A stretch of 64,000 bases of DNA from Caproicibacter sp047777415 (GCA_047777415.1 JBKEEO010000002.1:1085289-1149288), one strand, 5' to 3'; counted from the stretch's first letter, positions 17,003-26,003 are shown. Notes: generated from the sequence alone by a model not told the origin. Translations and numbers: made by a program.

Positions 17003-17659
17003 GTGATTCGTATAACAGAGGAAGAAATCAGACAAATTCCTTTACTGAAAGCAATCGATTTAGAAGCTTTAAAAGAGTGTTTTAAAAACAGACAAATATT
17101 GATTCGGCATTATAATAAGGGAACAACCGTGCATCACCAGCATGAATCCTGTACCGCGCTTGACGTGGTACTCTCCGGAAGTCTTGTCGCATACTCATTG
17201 TCGGAAAACGGTTCCGCAATGAATCTGTTTGAGTTTCATAAAGATAGTATCATCGGCGCAAATCTGCTATTTGCGGACCATAATGTCTATCCGTTAAACA
17301 TTTACAGCCTGACCCCATGCAAGCTGCTCCACATTGATAAACATGCCGTTATGGAGTTTTTTCACAATTATCATTTTGTCATGCAGTATGTCAAATCCCT
17401 TTCGATGAACTCCCAAGGTATGAATCAAAAAATCACAATTATGTCACAAAAAACGCTTCGAGAAAATTTGATAGATTACTTAAAACAGCAAGCTATGATA
17501 CAGGGAACATCAAAAATCATTCTTCCGATTAGTAAAAAACAGCTTGCCGACTATCTGGGTGTTCAAAGGCCTTCTTTGTTTCGGGAATTAAAAAAACTAA
17601 AGGATGAAAAACTCATCGAAGTAGATAATCGGTTGATAACACTTCATCTAAAATACTGA
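17003..17659 (+). CDS. Crp/Fnr-family transcriptional regulator
   Basis: 218 residues: an N-terminal cyclic-nucleotide-binding-type beta barrel (about 20-120) and a C-terminal helix-turn-helix (ISKKQLADYLGVQRPSLFRE, about residues 172-191). No N-terminal cysteine cluster, so it is not a canonical Fnr. The GTG at 17003 overlaps its AGAGG site; the exact start is uncertain. It is divergent from the split permease with a shared 95-base promoter region and is the obvious candidate to control it. Confidence 0.85.
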   Translation: MIRITEEEIRQIPLLKAIDLEALKECFKNRQILIRHYNKGTTVHHQHESCTALDVVLSGSLVAYSLSENGSAMNLFEFHKDSIIGANLLFADHNVYPLNIYSLTPCKLLHIDKHAVMEFFHNYHFVMQYVKSLSMNSQGMNQKITIMSQKTLRENLIDYLKQQAMIQGTSKIILPISKKQLADYLGVQRPSLFRELKKLKDEKLIEVDNRLITLHLKY

Positions 17660-17710
17660 AACATATATGAAGAGGCAAAAGCCGGTGACCCCAAAGTGTT
17701 ACATAAAAAT

Positions 17711-17791
17711 AAAGTCCATAGTGATTTCCCGTTTGGCAGCATGAAGTTATTCATCAACGCTGTCTATAAAAGGGAATCACTATGGACTAAA
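17711..17791 (-). terminator. Long imperfect palindrome, probable terminator of the pts operon
   Basis: AGTCCATAGTGATTTCCC near 17714 pairs with GGGAATCACTATGGACT near 17771-17787, with a second inner stem (GGCAGCATGAA with TTCATCAACGCTGTC) so that about 80 bases fold into one rod. On the minus strand the outer stem is followed by TTTATTTTTATG, suiting termination after ptsI. Confidence 0.6.
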
Positions 17792-17848
17792 AAATATCAG
17801 CGGAAAACAGGGTCGCTGTCCCTAAGTAGAATCTCGGATGCTATTATA

Positions 17849-19495
17849 TCAGTGAGAATGAATCTCGCTGATTTTTGCACGCAGCGGCAAGACACAGGAC
17901 GGTGCAACCGAAAGCTCGTCAATGCCCATTTGAAGAAACGTTTCGGTAAGAGTTTCATCCGCAGCCAATTCTCCGCAAATGCCAATCCAGATACCCGCCC
18001 GATGCGCGTTGTCCGCAGCGGTTTGAATCAGGCGCATAATAGCTTTGTGATGAGTGTTGTTAAATCGTGAAAGCGTCTTGTTCTGACGGTCCACCGCCAG
18101 CGTGTACTGCGTCAAGTCATTGGTGCCGACACTGAAAAAGTCCACCAACGGCGCAAGTTCATCACTGATAATCGCTGCGGCGGGAGTTTCAATCATGATG
18201 CCAATTTCAACATCCGGATTAAATGGAATCCTCTGCCGCCGCAATTCGTCTTTCACTTCACTTAAAATTTGTTTGACCTGCATGACTTCTTCCACAGAAG
18301 TAATCATCGGCAGCAAAATTGCAACCTTTCCATAGTTGGAAGCCCGGTACAGTGCACGGAGCTGGGTTTTGAAAATTTCTGGCTGGGTTAAACAAATGCG
18401 AATCGCACGCATACCCATGGCCGGATTTTCCTCTTGCGGCAAAGGAAGCGAACTTGCCTGTTTGTCCGCACCGATGTCCAAGGTTCGGATGACAACTCTT
18501 TTTCCATTCATTTGCTCCACGACAGTACGGTATGCCTGAAATTGTTCTTCTTCCGTTGGCAGTGTGCTGCGTTTTAAAAACAAGAATTCACTGCGGAACA
18601 GACCGATACCCTCGGCATCACTTTTCAGAACAGCTTCCATATCCTTCGGGTCACCGATATTGGCATATAGATTCATAGCACGCCCATCAGCGGTAATAGT
18701 TTTTTTTTCGCGGAACTGCTCTAAGTGCTCCGTAAATTTCTGCTGTCTGCACTGTTCACTTGCAAATTTCTCTGCGACAGAGGCGTCCGGCTCAAGAAAG
18801 ATTTCGCCGGTGGAACCATTGACCGCAATTGTTTTTCCATTATATTCTGAAAGTGAAATGCCATCCACACCAACCACGGCGGGGATTCCCATAGTACGGG
18901 CAAATATTGCCGTATGGGAAGTTGGTGAACCGCTGGACGTCACAATAGCCAAAACTGTATTTGGATCAATCTGCGCTGTTTCGCTCGGTGTTAGGTCATC
19001 CGCACCCAGAATACGTGGTTGAGCTGCGCTGACAAATTCCGTTTCTGTTCCGGTTAAAATACCGATTACTCTTTCCGAAACATCCTTCACATCCGCAGCA
19101 CGCCCACGCATATATTCATCGTCCATAGCCGCAAAAGTTTCTGCAAATTGCTTGGCTGTTTCCTGAACAGCATACTCAGCGCAAACTCCTTCGTTCTGAA
19201 TCATGCCGAGAATGGAATCATTGTAGTCCAAATCCTCCAGCATCATTTGATGAATCTGGAACAAAACTGCATTCTCTTGTCCCAGCTTTTCTTCCGTCTG
19301 TGCATATAGATTTTCCAACTGCTCAATTGCTTTCGCCTTTGCATTTTCAAAACGCTTGATTTCCGCCTCTGTATCCGTCACCAAGCGCTTTTTAACAGAC
19401 TGCATTTGCGCAGTGCGGAATTGAAGCTTTCCAATTGCCACACCGCGGCTGACTCCGATTCCTTTTGCAGTTGTCATAGTTCTCAATACCTTCAT
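17849..19495 (-). CDS. ptsI: PTS enzyme I (phosphoenolpyruvate-protein phosphotransferase)
   Basis: 548 residues. Transfers phosphate from PEP to HPr. The phosphohistidine lies in GSPTSHTAIFARTMG (about residue 194); the PEP-binding barrel shows LFRSEFLFLKR, the MGMRAIRICL segment, IGIMIETPAA and SVGTNDLTQYTLAVDR. An inner ATG six codons in, with GAAGG before it, is an alternative start. It lies four bases after ptsH and ends the ptsG-ptsH-ptsI group. Confidence 0.95.
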   Translation of the reverse strand: MKVLRTMTTAKGIGVSRGVAIGKLQFRTAQMQSVKKRLVTDTEAEIKRFENAKAKAIEQLENLYAQTEEKLGQENAVLFQIHQMMLEDLDYNDSILGMIQNEGVCAEYAVQETAKQFAETFAAMDDEYMRGRAADVKDVSERVIGILTGTETEFVSAAQPRILGADDLTPSETAQIDPNTVLAIVTSSGSPTSHTAIFARTMGIPAVVGVDGISLSEYNGKTIAVNGSTGEIFLEPDASVAEKFASEQCRQQKFTEHLEQFREKKTITADGRAMNLYANIGDPKDMEAVLKSDAEGIGLFRSEFLFLKRSTLPTEEEQFQAYRTVVEQMNGKRVVIRTLDIGADKQASSLPLPQEENPAMGMRAIRICLTQPEIFKTQLRALYRASNYGKVAILLPMITSVEEVMQVKQILSEVKDELRRQRIPFNPDVEIGIMIETPAAAIISDELAPLVDFFSVGTNDLTQYTLAVDRQNKTLSRFNNTHHKAIMRLIQTAADNAHRAGIWIGICGELAADETLTETFLQMGIDELSVAPSCVLPLRAKISEIHSH

Positions 19496-19499
19496 TCGT

Positions 19500-19754
19500 T
19501 TATAGATTCTCGCTTAAAAACTCTTTCAGTCCTTGAGCAGCTGCTTCCTCATCCGCACCGCTGACCTGTACCGTGACTGTGTCGCCCTTTTTCACATTAA
19601 GGCCCATTAAGGCAAACAGACGTTTTATATCCGCGCTTTTTTCATTGTGTACCATGGTAGCGGATGATTGATACGATTGCGCCTTGCGGACTAACAACCC
19701 CGCCGGGCGAGCGTGAATTCCGTTTTCTTCTTTGATTGTATATTGAAATTCCTT
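19500..19754 (-). CDS. ptsH: HPr phosphocarrier protein lacking the Ser46 regulatory site
   Basis: 84 residues from the ATG at 19754, with AAAGGGG upstream. The active-site histidine is residue 15 (NGIHARPAG). In Bacillus HPr, residue 46 is a serine (KSIMGVMSLG) phosphorylated by HPr kinase; here the aligned stretch is KRLFALMGLN, with arginine at 46, so seryl phosphorylation is not possible at that position. Otherwise a normal HPr with the SGADEEAA C-terminal block. Confidence 0.93.
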   Translation of the reverse strand, partial: KEFQYTIKEENGIHARPAGLLVRKAQSYQSSATMVHNEKSADIKRLFALMGLNVKKGDTVTVQVSGADEEAAAQGLKEFLSENL

Positions 19755-19851
19755 CATGAGTAAAATTCCCCTTTTCATATAGTATCGAGTACGTTTCTAC
19801 CCGAAGATCCAACTTGCTTGTAATAAATAGTAATATTGAGTTCTTAGGCTC

Positions 19852-22011
19852 TTATTCAAGCCGTAAAATTTCATCACCGATTTTTACCGTGCCTGTTTTT
19901 AGTAGTTCAATGTTTTTCCATTCCTCCGTATTGGCAACAATCACAGGCGTTACCACGCGGTATCCCTCTTTCTGAATTGCCGCCATATCAAACTGACCAA
20001 TTAAGTCGCCTTTTTTCAGGACGTCTCCCGCTTGAACTTTAATATCAAAGCCTTTGCCGTTGAGCGCAACGGTGTCCAATCCGATATGAATCATCAGTTC
20101 TGCTTTCCCACTCTTTAAATTAACGGCATGTTTTGTATCGAAAACTGTTTCAACAGTACAATCAAACGGTGCAACGACTTTTCCCTCCGAGGGGTCGATA
20201 GCAACTCCCTGTCCCAGCAGTTGCTCGGAAAAAACACCGTCTCCGAGTTCCGAAAGTTCCATAATTTTACCGTTTAACGGTGCATAAACCATCATTTGCT
20301 GTCCGGCAGATTCATTGCGGTCTTTTTCTCGATTCTGTTCGGCTTCATCCTTCGGCTCTTCCGCCACCGGTACGGAGATTTCCGTAACTTCCGTTGTATC
20401 GTCCGCTGCAGATTTTGCCAAATAATCGTCCAGGTTCGATTTGATTACGGTGACCTTCAGCCCATAGACCACTTGAATACCGCTTCCTCTGTGGATGACA
20501 CCGGCCGCACCGGTTGATTTGAGGATATCGTCATTGACAAGTTCGGAGTCTGCCACAGTAATTCTCAATCTGGTTGCGCAGCAATCTACATCTTTGATAT
20601 TCGCTTTGCCTCCAAGCCCTTTGACAATGGCGGCAGAAAGCTGTTCGCTTTCACTGTTTTTCTCTGCTTTCGCTGCGTTTTTCTTCTTCTGATAATCGAC
20701 GCGGGTATACAGTTTTGTTTCTTCATCGTCTGACTCTTTACCCGGAGTCTTTAAGTCTAATTTTTTTATAAAAAAGCTGAAGATAAAATAGTATACCACA
20801 AAATATATGATTCCAACCGGTAGAATTAAAAGCCAGGAAGTTTTACTGTTCCCCTGCAATATACCAAAGAGGAATAAATCGATAAATCCTCCGGAAAAGG
20901 TCAAACCGACTGCGATGTTCAGTGCCTGTGCAATGGCATAGGCCAGCCCTGCAAAAACGGTATTGATAGCATATAAAAGGGGTGCAACAAAAATGAACGA
21001 GAATTCAATAGGTTCTGTAATCCCGGTCAAAATGGAAGTAAGCGACGCGGAAAGCAGTAACCCAAAAACTTCTTTTTTCTTTTCGGGGCGCGCGCAGCGA
21101 TACATTGCCAGAGCAGCACCCGGAAAGCCAAAGATATACAGGATAAACTCACCGGTAAAAAACCTAGTTGCCAGTGTGGAGAAATGCACTGTTGTGGGAT
21201 CAGCAAGCTGTGCAAAGAAGATATTCTGCGCACCGATAACTTCCGTGCCCGCAACCTGCATTGTCCCGCCAATTGCCGTTTGCCAGAAAGGCATATAAAA
21301 TACATGGTGCAAACCAAACGGGATTAACAGCCGCTTGATAAGGCCGAAGAAAAAAGTTCCAATCACTCCGGACTGTGCAACCAAATTTCCCAAAACATTG
21401 ATTCCGACTTGAATGGGCTGCCAGATATAAAACATCATAATTCCGACAAAAGCAAAAACTACTGTGCTGATAATCGGGATAAAACGGGTTCCCTGAAAAA
21501 ATGAAAACGCCGCAGGAAGTTCTATCTTGTAAAAGCGATTATGTAGGGCGGCAACGCCAAGCCCGACGATGATTCCGCCAAGTGCTCCCATTTGAAAAGT
21601 CGTCATGCCCAGTAAGGTGCAGGTGGCACCACTGATAAAAGCCTCTGCGCCGCCATGAATGGAAATCATACCGCTGATTGCGGAATTCATAATGAAAAAC
21701 GCAATCATTGCAGAAAGTGCAGCTACTGCTTTTTCTTTCTTTGCCATCCCAATGCCTACGCCAACGGCAAAAATCAGTGGCAGATTTGTAAAAATGACAT
21801 CACCGCATTGCGCCATGACGGTTAAAATATTGTATGCAACCGTACCCGGCCCCATAATTCCCAATAGATGATACGTTTCCAGTGTGGTCTGATTTGTGAA
21901 AGAGGCTCCTATGCCAAGCAATAACCCGGCAACCGGAAGAACGGAAATTGGCAGCATAAAAGAATGCCCGATTCTTTGTAATACGCCGAACGCTTTGTCT
22001 TTCATGATCAT
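19852..22011 (-). CDS. ptsG: PTS glucose-type transporter EIICBA
   Basis: 719 residues in C-B-A order. The EIIC part (about 1-420) starts with LQRIGHSFMLPISVLPVAG and contains HHVFYMPFW and the GITEPIEFSFIF substrate-site motif. EIIB has its phosphocysteine in VDCCATRLRITV (about 476). EIIA has its histidine in MIHIGLDTVAL (about 640). Two near starts exist (22011 and 22005). It is preceded by a RAT/terminator leader and follows an antiterminator gene, so it is induced by its sugar. Glucose is likely but other hexosamines are possible. Confidence 0.92.
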   Translation of the reverse strand: MIMKDKAFGVLQRIGHSFMLPISVLPVAGLLLGIGASFTNQTTLETYHLLGIMGPGTVAYNILTVMAQCGDVIFTNLPLIFAVGVGIGMAKKEKAVAALSAMIAFFIMNSAISGMISIHGGAEAFISGATCTLLGMTTFQMGALGGIIVGLGVAALHNRFYKIELPAAFSFFQGTRFIPIISTVVFAFVGIMMFYIWQPIQVGINVLGNLVAQSGVIGTFFFGLIKRLLIPFGLHHVFYMPFWQTAIGGTMQVAGTEVIGAQNIFFAQLADPTTVHFSTLATRFFTGEFILYIFGFPGAALAMYRCARPEKKKEVFGLLLSASLTSILTGITEPIEFSFIFVAPLLYAINTVFAGLAYAIAQALNIAVGLTFSGGFIDLFLFGILQGNSKTSWLLILPVGIIYFVVYYFIFSFFIKKLDLKTPGKESDDEETKLYTRVDYQKKKNAAKAEKNSESEQLSAAIVKGLGGKANIKDVDCCATRLRITVADSELVNDDILKSTGAAGVIHRGSGIQVVYGLKVTVIKSNLDDYLAKSAADDTTEVTEISVPVAEEPKDEAEQNREKDRNESAGQQMMVYAPLNGKIMELSELGDGVFSEQLLGQGVAIDPSEGKVVAPFDCTVETVFDTKHAVNLKSGKAELMIHIGLDTVALNGKGFDIKVQAGDVLKKGDLIGQFDMAAIQKEGYRVVTPVIVANTEEWKNIELLKTGTVKIGDEILRLE

Positions 22012-22054
22012 TTCCCCCGAATCGTTTCAAAATATTTACAAATAAACCAATCTA

Positions 22055-22140
22055 TAAAAAATAAAGACCGTAAACAGCCATTGCACTGCTTTGAGCACAA
22101 TGTTGTTTGCGGTCTTGCCCTAAATGAAAGGTCACAAGCC
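22055..22140 (-). promoter_or_regulatory. RAT antiterminator site and terminator before ptsG
   Basis: On the minus strand, 22140-22111 reads GGCTTGTGACC then ATTTAGGGCAAGACC, close to the ribonucleic antiterminator of LicT/SacY/GlcT targets. It overlaps the first arm of a terminator (GACCGCAAACAA with CTGTTTACGGTC, 22114-22066) followed by TTTATTTTTTATAG. Binding of the PRD protein to the RAT would prevent terminator formation. Confidence 0.78.
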
Positions 22141-22164
22141 AGTATGCTGTTCTTCTTTCCAGTG

Positions 22165-23016
22165 CTACTCCTTTTTATTGACGAGTTTCCCCAGATGCAC
22201 CATCAGAAAAAATATATCTTCATTAGAAATCAAATGCCCGAAATTACTCTTAATATAACTTTGAATCTGTTTTGCACACAGGTACTCCTTTTTATATTTT
22301 CCCTGCGTAAATTGCTCAACCACCATCTTAAAATCATTTTCGTCTTCGCTTTTTGTTTGACCTTTAAAAATACGCTGTCCCAAGAATTTTAGATGCGTTA
22401 TAAACCGTCCATAGTCGAGCGTATCTTGATTGAATGAAATATGATATTGTTCCTGAACAATTTGAAGGATTCCATCTATCATTTTCGTAATGCTCCACAT
22501 ATCGCTCATTCCGGTTTCCAGTTCAGCATTGACGATATGCAGTGCAATAAAGCCAGCCTCATCTTCGGAAAGTGATACGCCGAGCCTGTCCTGAATGACG
22601 GCAACCGCATATTTTCCTTGCTCAAATTCGGCATGATAAAAATTCCGAATTTCCCACAGCATCTCGTTTTTATATTCTAATCCGTCTTTTTTGCGTTCCA
22701 ATGCGTAGCAAAGATGATCCGTTAAAGTAACATAAAGATTCCGGCTTAGCTTTTTTCCTAAATTCCGCTGGATGTTTTCAATAATCTCCGTACAAACGGA
22801 AATATAATGGACGGGCATGCTTTCCACCAGCTCTACTAAATGCCGGAGCTGTTTCGGCGTGTCCATTCGATAAATTTTTTCAATCTTATCCTCTGGAATC
22901 AAGTCCCCTTTGGTTTTATGAAACCCTAATCCAAGCCCTCTGATGATAATTTCCTGATTGTTTTTGTCTTTCGATATCACAAAATTATTATTGATTACCC
23001 GGGCAATTTTGTACAT
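22165..23016 (-). CDS. PRD-containing transcription antiterminator (LicT/GlcT type)
   Basis: About 283 residues from the ATG at 23016 with GAAAGGA upstream. Residues 1-55 are the CAT RNA-binding domain (MYKIARVINNNFVISKDKN). Two PRD domains follow; conserved histidines lie in LTDHLCYALER, RNFYHAEFEQGK and GFIALHIVNAE, and in the second PRD in RFITHLKFLGQR and FLMVHLGKL. It should bind the two RAT sites seen here, before its own gene and before ptsG, giving autoregulated sugar induction. Confidence 0.92.
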   Translation of the reverse strand: MYKIARVINNNFVISKDKNNQEIIIRGLGLGFHKTKGDLIPEDKIEKIYRMDTPKQLRHLVELVESMPVHYISVCTEIIENIQRNLGKKLSRNLYVTLTDHLCYALERKKDGLEYKNEMLWEIRNFYHAEFEQGKYAVAVIQDRLGVSLSEDEAGFIALHIVNAELETGMSDMWSITKMIDGILQIVQEQYHISFNQDTLDYGRFITHLKFLGQRIFKGQTKSEDENDFKMVVEQFTQGKYKKEYLCAKQIQSYIKSNFGHLISNEDIFFLMVHLGKLVNKKE

Positions 23017-23107
23017 GTATGATTCCTTTCTTTTCCACTGTGACCCAGCAATCAGTATGCTGTCCATCGTCCAATGAAATATTCATGCAATAGTCGAATC
23101 AAACCTG

Positions 23108-23195
23108 TAAAAAAAGGACCAACATTGCAACCCTGTTCTGAAAAGAAATGGGGTTAGCACAATGCAGGTCCTGCCTAGTCGTACTAGTCACAGAT
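23108..23195 (-). promoter_or_regulatory. RAT site and terminator in the antiterminator gene leader
   Basis: Minus-strand 23195-23167 contains TGTGACTAGTACGACTAGGC then AGGACC, a RAT-like element, overlapping a terminator whose arms are GGACCTGCATTGTGCTAACCCC and GGGTTGCAATGTTGGTCC (23172 to 23116), followed by TTTTTTTAC. This is the second RAT/terminator of the locus. Confidence 0.72.
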
Positions 23196-23225
23196 ATATG
23201 CATATAGCTTTCATATAACTTCTAT

Positions 23226-23254
23226 ATGCTATCACATCATCTTTAAGTAATCAA
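23226..23254 (-). promoter_or_regulatory. Probable promoter of the antiterminator gene
   Basis: Minus strand: TTGATT at 23254-23249, a 17-base spacer, and TAGCAT at 23231-23226. The IS481-like element and its direct repeat begin only a few bases upstream (23259). Confidence 0.5.
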
Positions 23255-23258
23255 TACC

Positions 23259-23284
23259 GAAGGAAAAATTCATGCAACACTTAC
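23259..23284. repeat. 26-bp direct repeat, left copy
   Basis: GAAGGAAAAATTCATGCAAC plus ACTTAC; identical to 24348-24373. It directly abuts the left end of the IS481-like element and is most simply its target-site duplication. Confidence 0.85.
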
Positions 23285-24347
23285 TGTAGGACTACAATAC
23301 ATATTGGACAGTTGAGAAAAAATAAAATACAGAAATGGACACATCGGTTACAATAAAGCTACCAAAACCAAATCATACCGAGAGGAAGTGTCCATTCCTG
23401 CATGAATAGTGTAACACAAGACATGAAGTTTAGGCAATCCATAATGATCTACGCTCAAAAGTACGGTGTCAGTCGTGCAAGCAGAAAGTACAACAAAAGC
23501 CGTTCCTTTATTTACTTTTGGATGGCCCGGTATGACGGTACATTAGAATCGTTGGCTTGCCGGTCTAGAAGGCCACACAGTCATCCAAACCAGCATACAC
23601 CTGCCGAGTTAAAACTGATTCGCGATATGCGGCGCAGGAACCCAGAACTCGGTATGATTGAACTATGGTCCCGGTTAAAAAAGCGCGGATACAAGCGATG
23701 TCTGGAAAGTCTGTTCCGTGTAATGCGCCGAATGGGGATTTTTCCAGAGGCAAAACCGAAGAAAAAATATCAGCCAAAGCCATATGAGCAAATGACGCAT
23801 CCCGGAGAGCGCATTCAAATCGATGTAAAGGTAGTTCCAAAGCGCTGTATTGCCGACCCAGAGCTTCGGCTTTTCCAGTATACCGCTATTGATGAATTTT
23901 CTAGGCTGCGTTTTTTGGCAGCATACCCTGAACAGAGTACCTACTCTTCTGCCGACTTTCTAAAACGAGCTGTCAAATGGTTTGCTCGGCGCGGTGTTCA
24001 TGTGGAATGCATTCAAACTGACAACGGTTTTGAATTCACCAACCGTTTTTCCCCATCAAAGAAACATCTGCTGACGCTCTTCGAGGCCACTGCCGCTCAA
24101 CTGCATATCCGGCACAAACTGATTCGGCCTTATACGCCCAGGCACAATGGTAAAGTGGAACGCAGCCATCGCGAAGACCAAAAACGCTTTTACAACAAAC
24201 ACCATTTTTATTCCTTAGCTGACTTTGAAAACCAACTTTCCATCTACTTACGCCGCTCTAACAATATGCCGATGCGTCCTCTTCACTGGTTATCTCCTTC
24301 TGAATTTTTACAATCCCATACTGCCCAATATGTTTGACAAACCTACA
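23285..24347 (+). mobile_element. IS481-like insertion sequence with long target duplication
   Basis: A 1,063-bp element with imperfect inverted ends: TGTAGGACTACAATACATAT at the left and, reverse complemented, TGTAGGTTTGTCAAACATAT at the right, continuing TTGG(A/G)CAGT. One transposase gene fills it. It is flanked by perfect 26-bp direct repeats, much longer than typical for IS481 but like those known for IS1202-type elements. Confidence 0.85.
23402..24337 (+). CDS. IS481/IS1202-like DDE transposase
   Basis: 311 residues. N-terminal helix-turn-helix (YAQKYGVSRASRKYNKSRSF), then an rve-type DDE domain: GERIQIDVKVVP with the first aspartate, IQTDNGFEFTNRF with the second, and PRHNGKVERSHREDQKRFY with the glutamate. 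Full length and in one frame. Weak ribosome site. It points away from the PRD antiterminator gene toward the symporter. Confidence 0.9.
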   Translation: MNSVTQDMKFRQSIMIYAQKYGVSRASRKYNKSRSFIYFWMARYDGTLESLACRSRRPHSHPNQHTPAELKLIRDMRRRNPELGMIELWSRLKKRGYKRCLESLFRVMRRMGIFPEAKPKKKYQPKPYEQMTHPGERIQIDVKVVPKRCIADPELRLFQYTAIDEFSRLRFLAAYPEQSTYSSADFLKRAVKWFARRGVHVECIQTDNGFEFTNRFSPSKKHLLTLFEATAAQLHIRHKLIRPYTPRHNGKVERSHREDQKRFYNKHHFYSLADFENQLSIYLRRSNNMPMRPLHWLSPSEFLQSHTAQYV

Positions 24348-24373
24348 GAAGGAAAAATTCATGCAACACTTAC
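24348..24373. repeat. 26-bp direct repeat, right copy
   Basis: Identical to 23259-23284, abutting the right end of the IS481-like element; the flanking bases then differ. Confidence 0.85.
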
Positions 24374-24550
24374 AAAGCATATCTCTGCAATTTGTAGTGA
24401 ACATCCATTTGTTTTTTGAAACCATGACTCCAATATTTTTTCAGAGAACAATCCCTTTCTGACAAATTGCCGCTTGAGAAAATATTTGCTTTCGCATAAT
24501 CATCCTGTGTGTACACAAATTATTTTGCCTTTATTTTTGCATAGAATACA

Positions 24551-24600
24551 ACAGAGTATATCAACAATCCAATGAAGGACTGATTGAATATACTCTGTTT
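24551..24600 (-). terminator. Hairpin downstream of the symporter gene
   Basis: AACAGAGTATA (24551-24561) pairs perfectly with TATACTCTGTT (24590-24600). The T-tract is weak on both strands, so it is a probable rather than certain terminator of the minus-strand symporter operon. Nothing else is seen between 24374 and 24670. Confidence 0.45.
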
Positions 24601-24670
24601 TACAATGGGGTTTTCTTAGATTCGATTGAATTTGAAAGTAATAGATATGTTTGTATTTGCTAAAGACGGA

Positions 24671-25876
24671 TTATGATTGGGCCGCATCTGCCGTGGGTAG
24701 CTGAGATTGATGCTTAATGTTGTGCTTATTCGCAAACGAAGTTAAAATCAGAGTAAGGGCACCGTCACCTGTAACATTGCAGGCAGTTCCAAAGCTATCC
24801 TGCAGCGCAAATATAGTCAGCACTAATGCAGTTCCGGTGTTATCAAAGCCCAATACGCCGGTAATTAAGCCAAGCGATGCCATCACTGTTCCTCCGGGAA
24901 CACCGGGGGCACCTAAGGCAAAAACACCAAGCAAAAGACAGAATGGAATCAGAGAAGTTACACTTGGAAGTTGACCATACAGAACTTTGGAAACCGTCAT
25001 AACAAAAAATACTTCTGTTAAAACGGAACCGCAAAGGTGAATATTGGCAAACAGCGGAATCCCGAAGTCCACCATATCACTGCGCAGTACACTGGATTTA
25101 TGGGCACATTTTAAAGATACCGCCAATGTTGCAGCGGATGACATTGTGCCAACGGCAGTCAAGTAAGCGGGACCGTAGTGTTTCACAACCTCAATAGGAC
25201 TTTGCTTCGAATAAGCACCCGCAACTGAGTACAAGAGTGTCAGCCAAATAAAATGACCGATGAGAACGATAATGATAACTTCCAGGAAAACCGGCAGCTG
25301 CTTTGTAATACTGCCTTCATATGCCAATGCGCAGAAGGTTGTTGCGATGAAAAATGGCAAAATGGGAATTACAAATTTTGTGACGATTTGCAGAACGATA
25401 TTCTGAAATTCGTTGAGCAGCTTGATGGTAGTTGATGATTTCGTCCATACGGATGCGAGTCCCAAAAAGAATGAAAATACCAATGCGCTCATAACGGACA
25501 TAAGCGGCGGAATGGAAAGCTGGAAAATCACTTCGGGCAGTTCTTTTAAACCTTCCGTATTGTTTGCAATGTTTAAATGCGGTATAATGCCAAAACCGGC
25601 CCCCATCGATGCAAAGGCAGCCCCAATGGAAGAAACATAGGCAATAATTACAGCAACAATCAACATTCGGGATGCATTTGAGCCAAGTTTTGTAATGGAT
25701 GGAGCGATAAAGCCAATGATGATGAGCGGAACACAGAAATTGATGATTTCACCAAAGACAAATTTCAGCGTAACGATTACATTCATCAATGACTCATTTG
25801 CCACAAGGCCGAGGACAATGCCCAATATGACACCCAACAACAATTTAAATGGCAGGCTGCCAAACAACTTTTTCAT
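24671..25876 (-). CDS. Dicarboxylate/amino acid:cation symporter (DAACS family)
   Basis: About 401 residues from the ATG at 25876, with AGAGGGAG upstream; a GTG three codons earlier overlaps that site. Multiple membrane helices; the re-entrant hairpin region (AVGTMSSAATLAVSLKCA) replaces the classical serine-rich motif, and the second (GAPGVPGGTVMASLG) and the DSFGTACNVTGDGALTLI helix with the conserved Asn/Asp residues are clear. Family members take up glutamate, serine/threonine or cysteine. Linkage to a cysteine desulfidase and RidA suggests cysteine or serine uptake here. Confidence 0.88.
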   Translation of the reverse strand: MKKLFGSLPFKLLLGVILGIVLGLVANESLMNVIVTLKFVFGEIINFCVPLIIIGFIAPSITKLGSNASRMLIVAVIIAYVSSIGAAFASMGAGFGIIPHLNIANNTEGLKELPEVIFQLSIPPLMSVMSALVFSFFLGLASVWTKSSTTIKLLNEFQNIVLQIVTKFVIPILPFFIATTFCALAYEGSITKQLPVFLEVIIIVLIGHFIWLTLLYSVAGAYSKQSPIEVVKHYGPAYLTAVGTMSSAATLAVSLKCAHKSSVLRSDMVDFGIPLFANIHLCGSVLTEVFFVMTVSKVLYGQLPSVTSLIPFCLLLGVFALGAPGVPGGTVMASLGLITGVLGFDNTGTALVLTIFALQDSFGTACNVTGDGALTLILTSFANKHNIKHQSQLPTADAAQS

Positions 25877-26003
25877 ATAACCCACTCCCTCTTAAGCCTT
25901 AAATAATAAAGTTAAAGCTTAAAATAACTTTAAATAACTTACTAAGCCGCCTTTTACATTTTATCATATTTCATCACAAAAAAATACGACAAATTTAAAT
26001 CTT

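Noticed and set aside
23259..24373. The two 26-bp repeats as part of a CRISPR array
   Set aside because: Only two copies, 1.06 kb apart, with a transposase between; a target duplication explains them.
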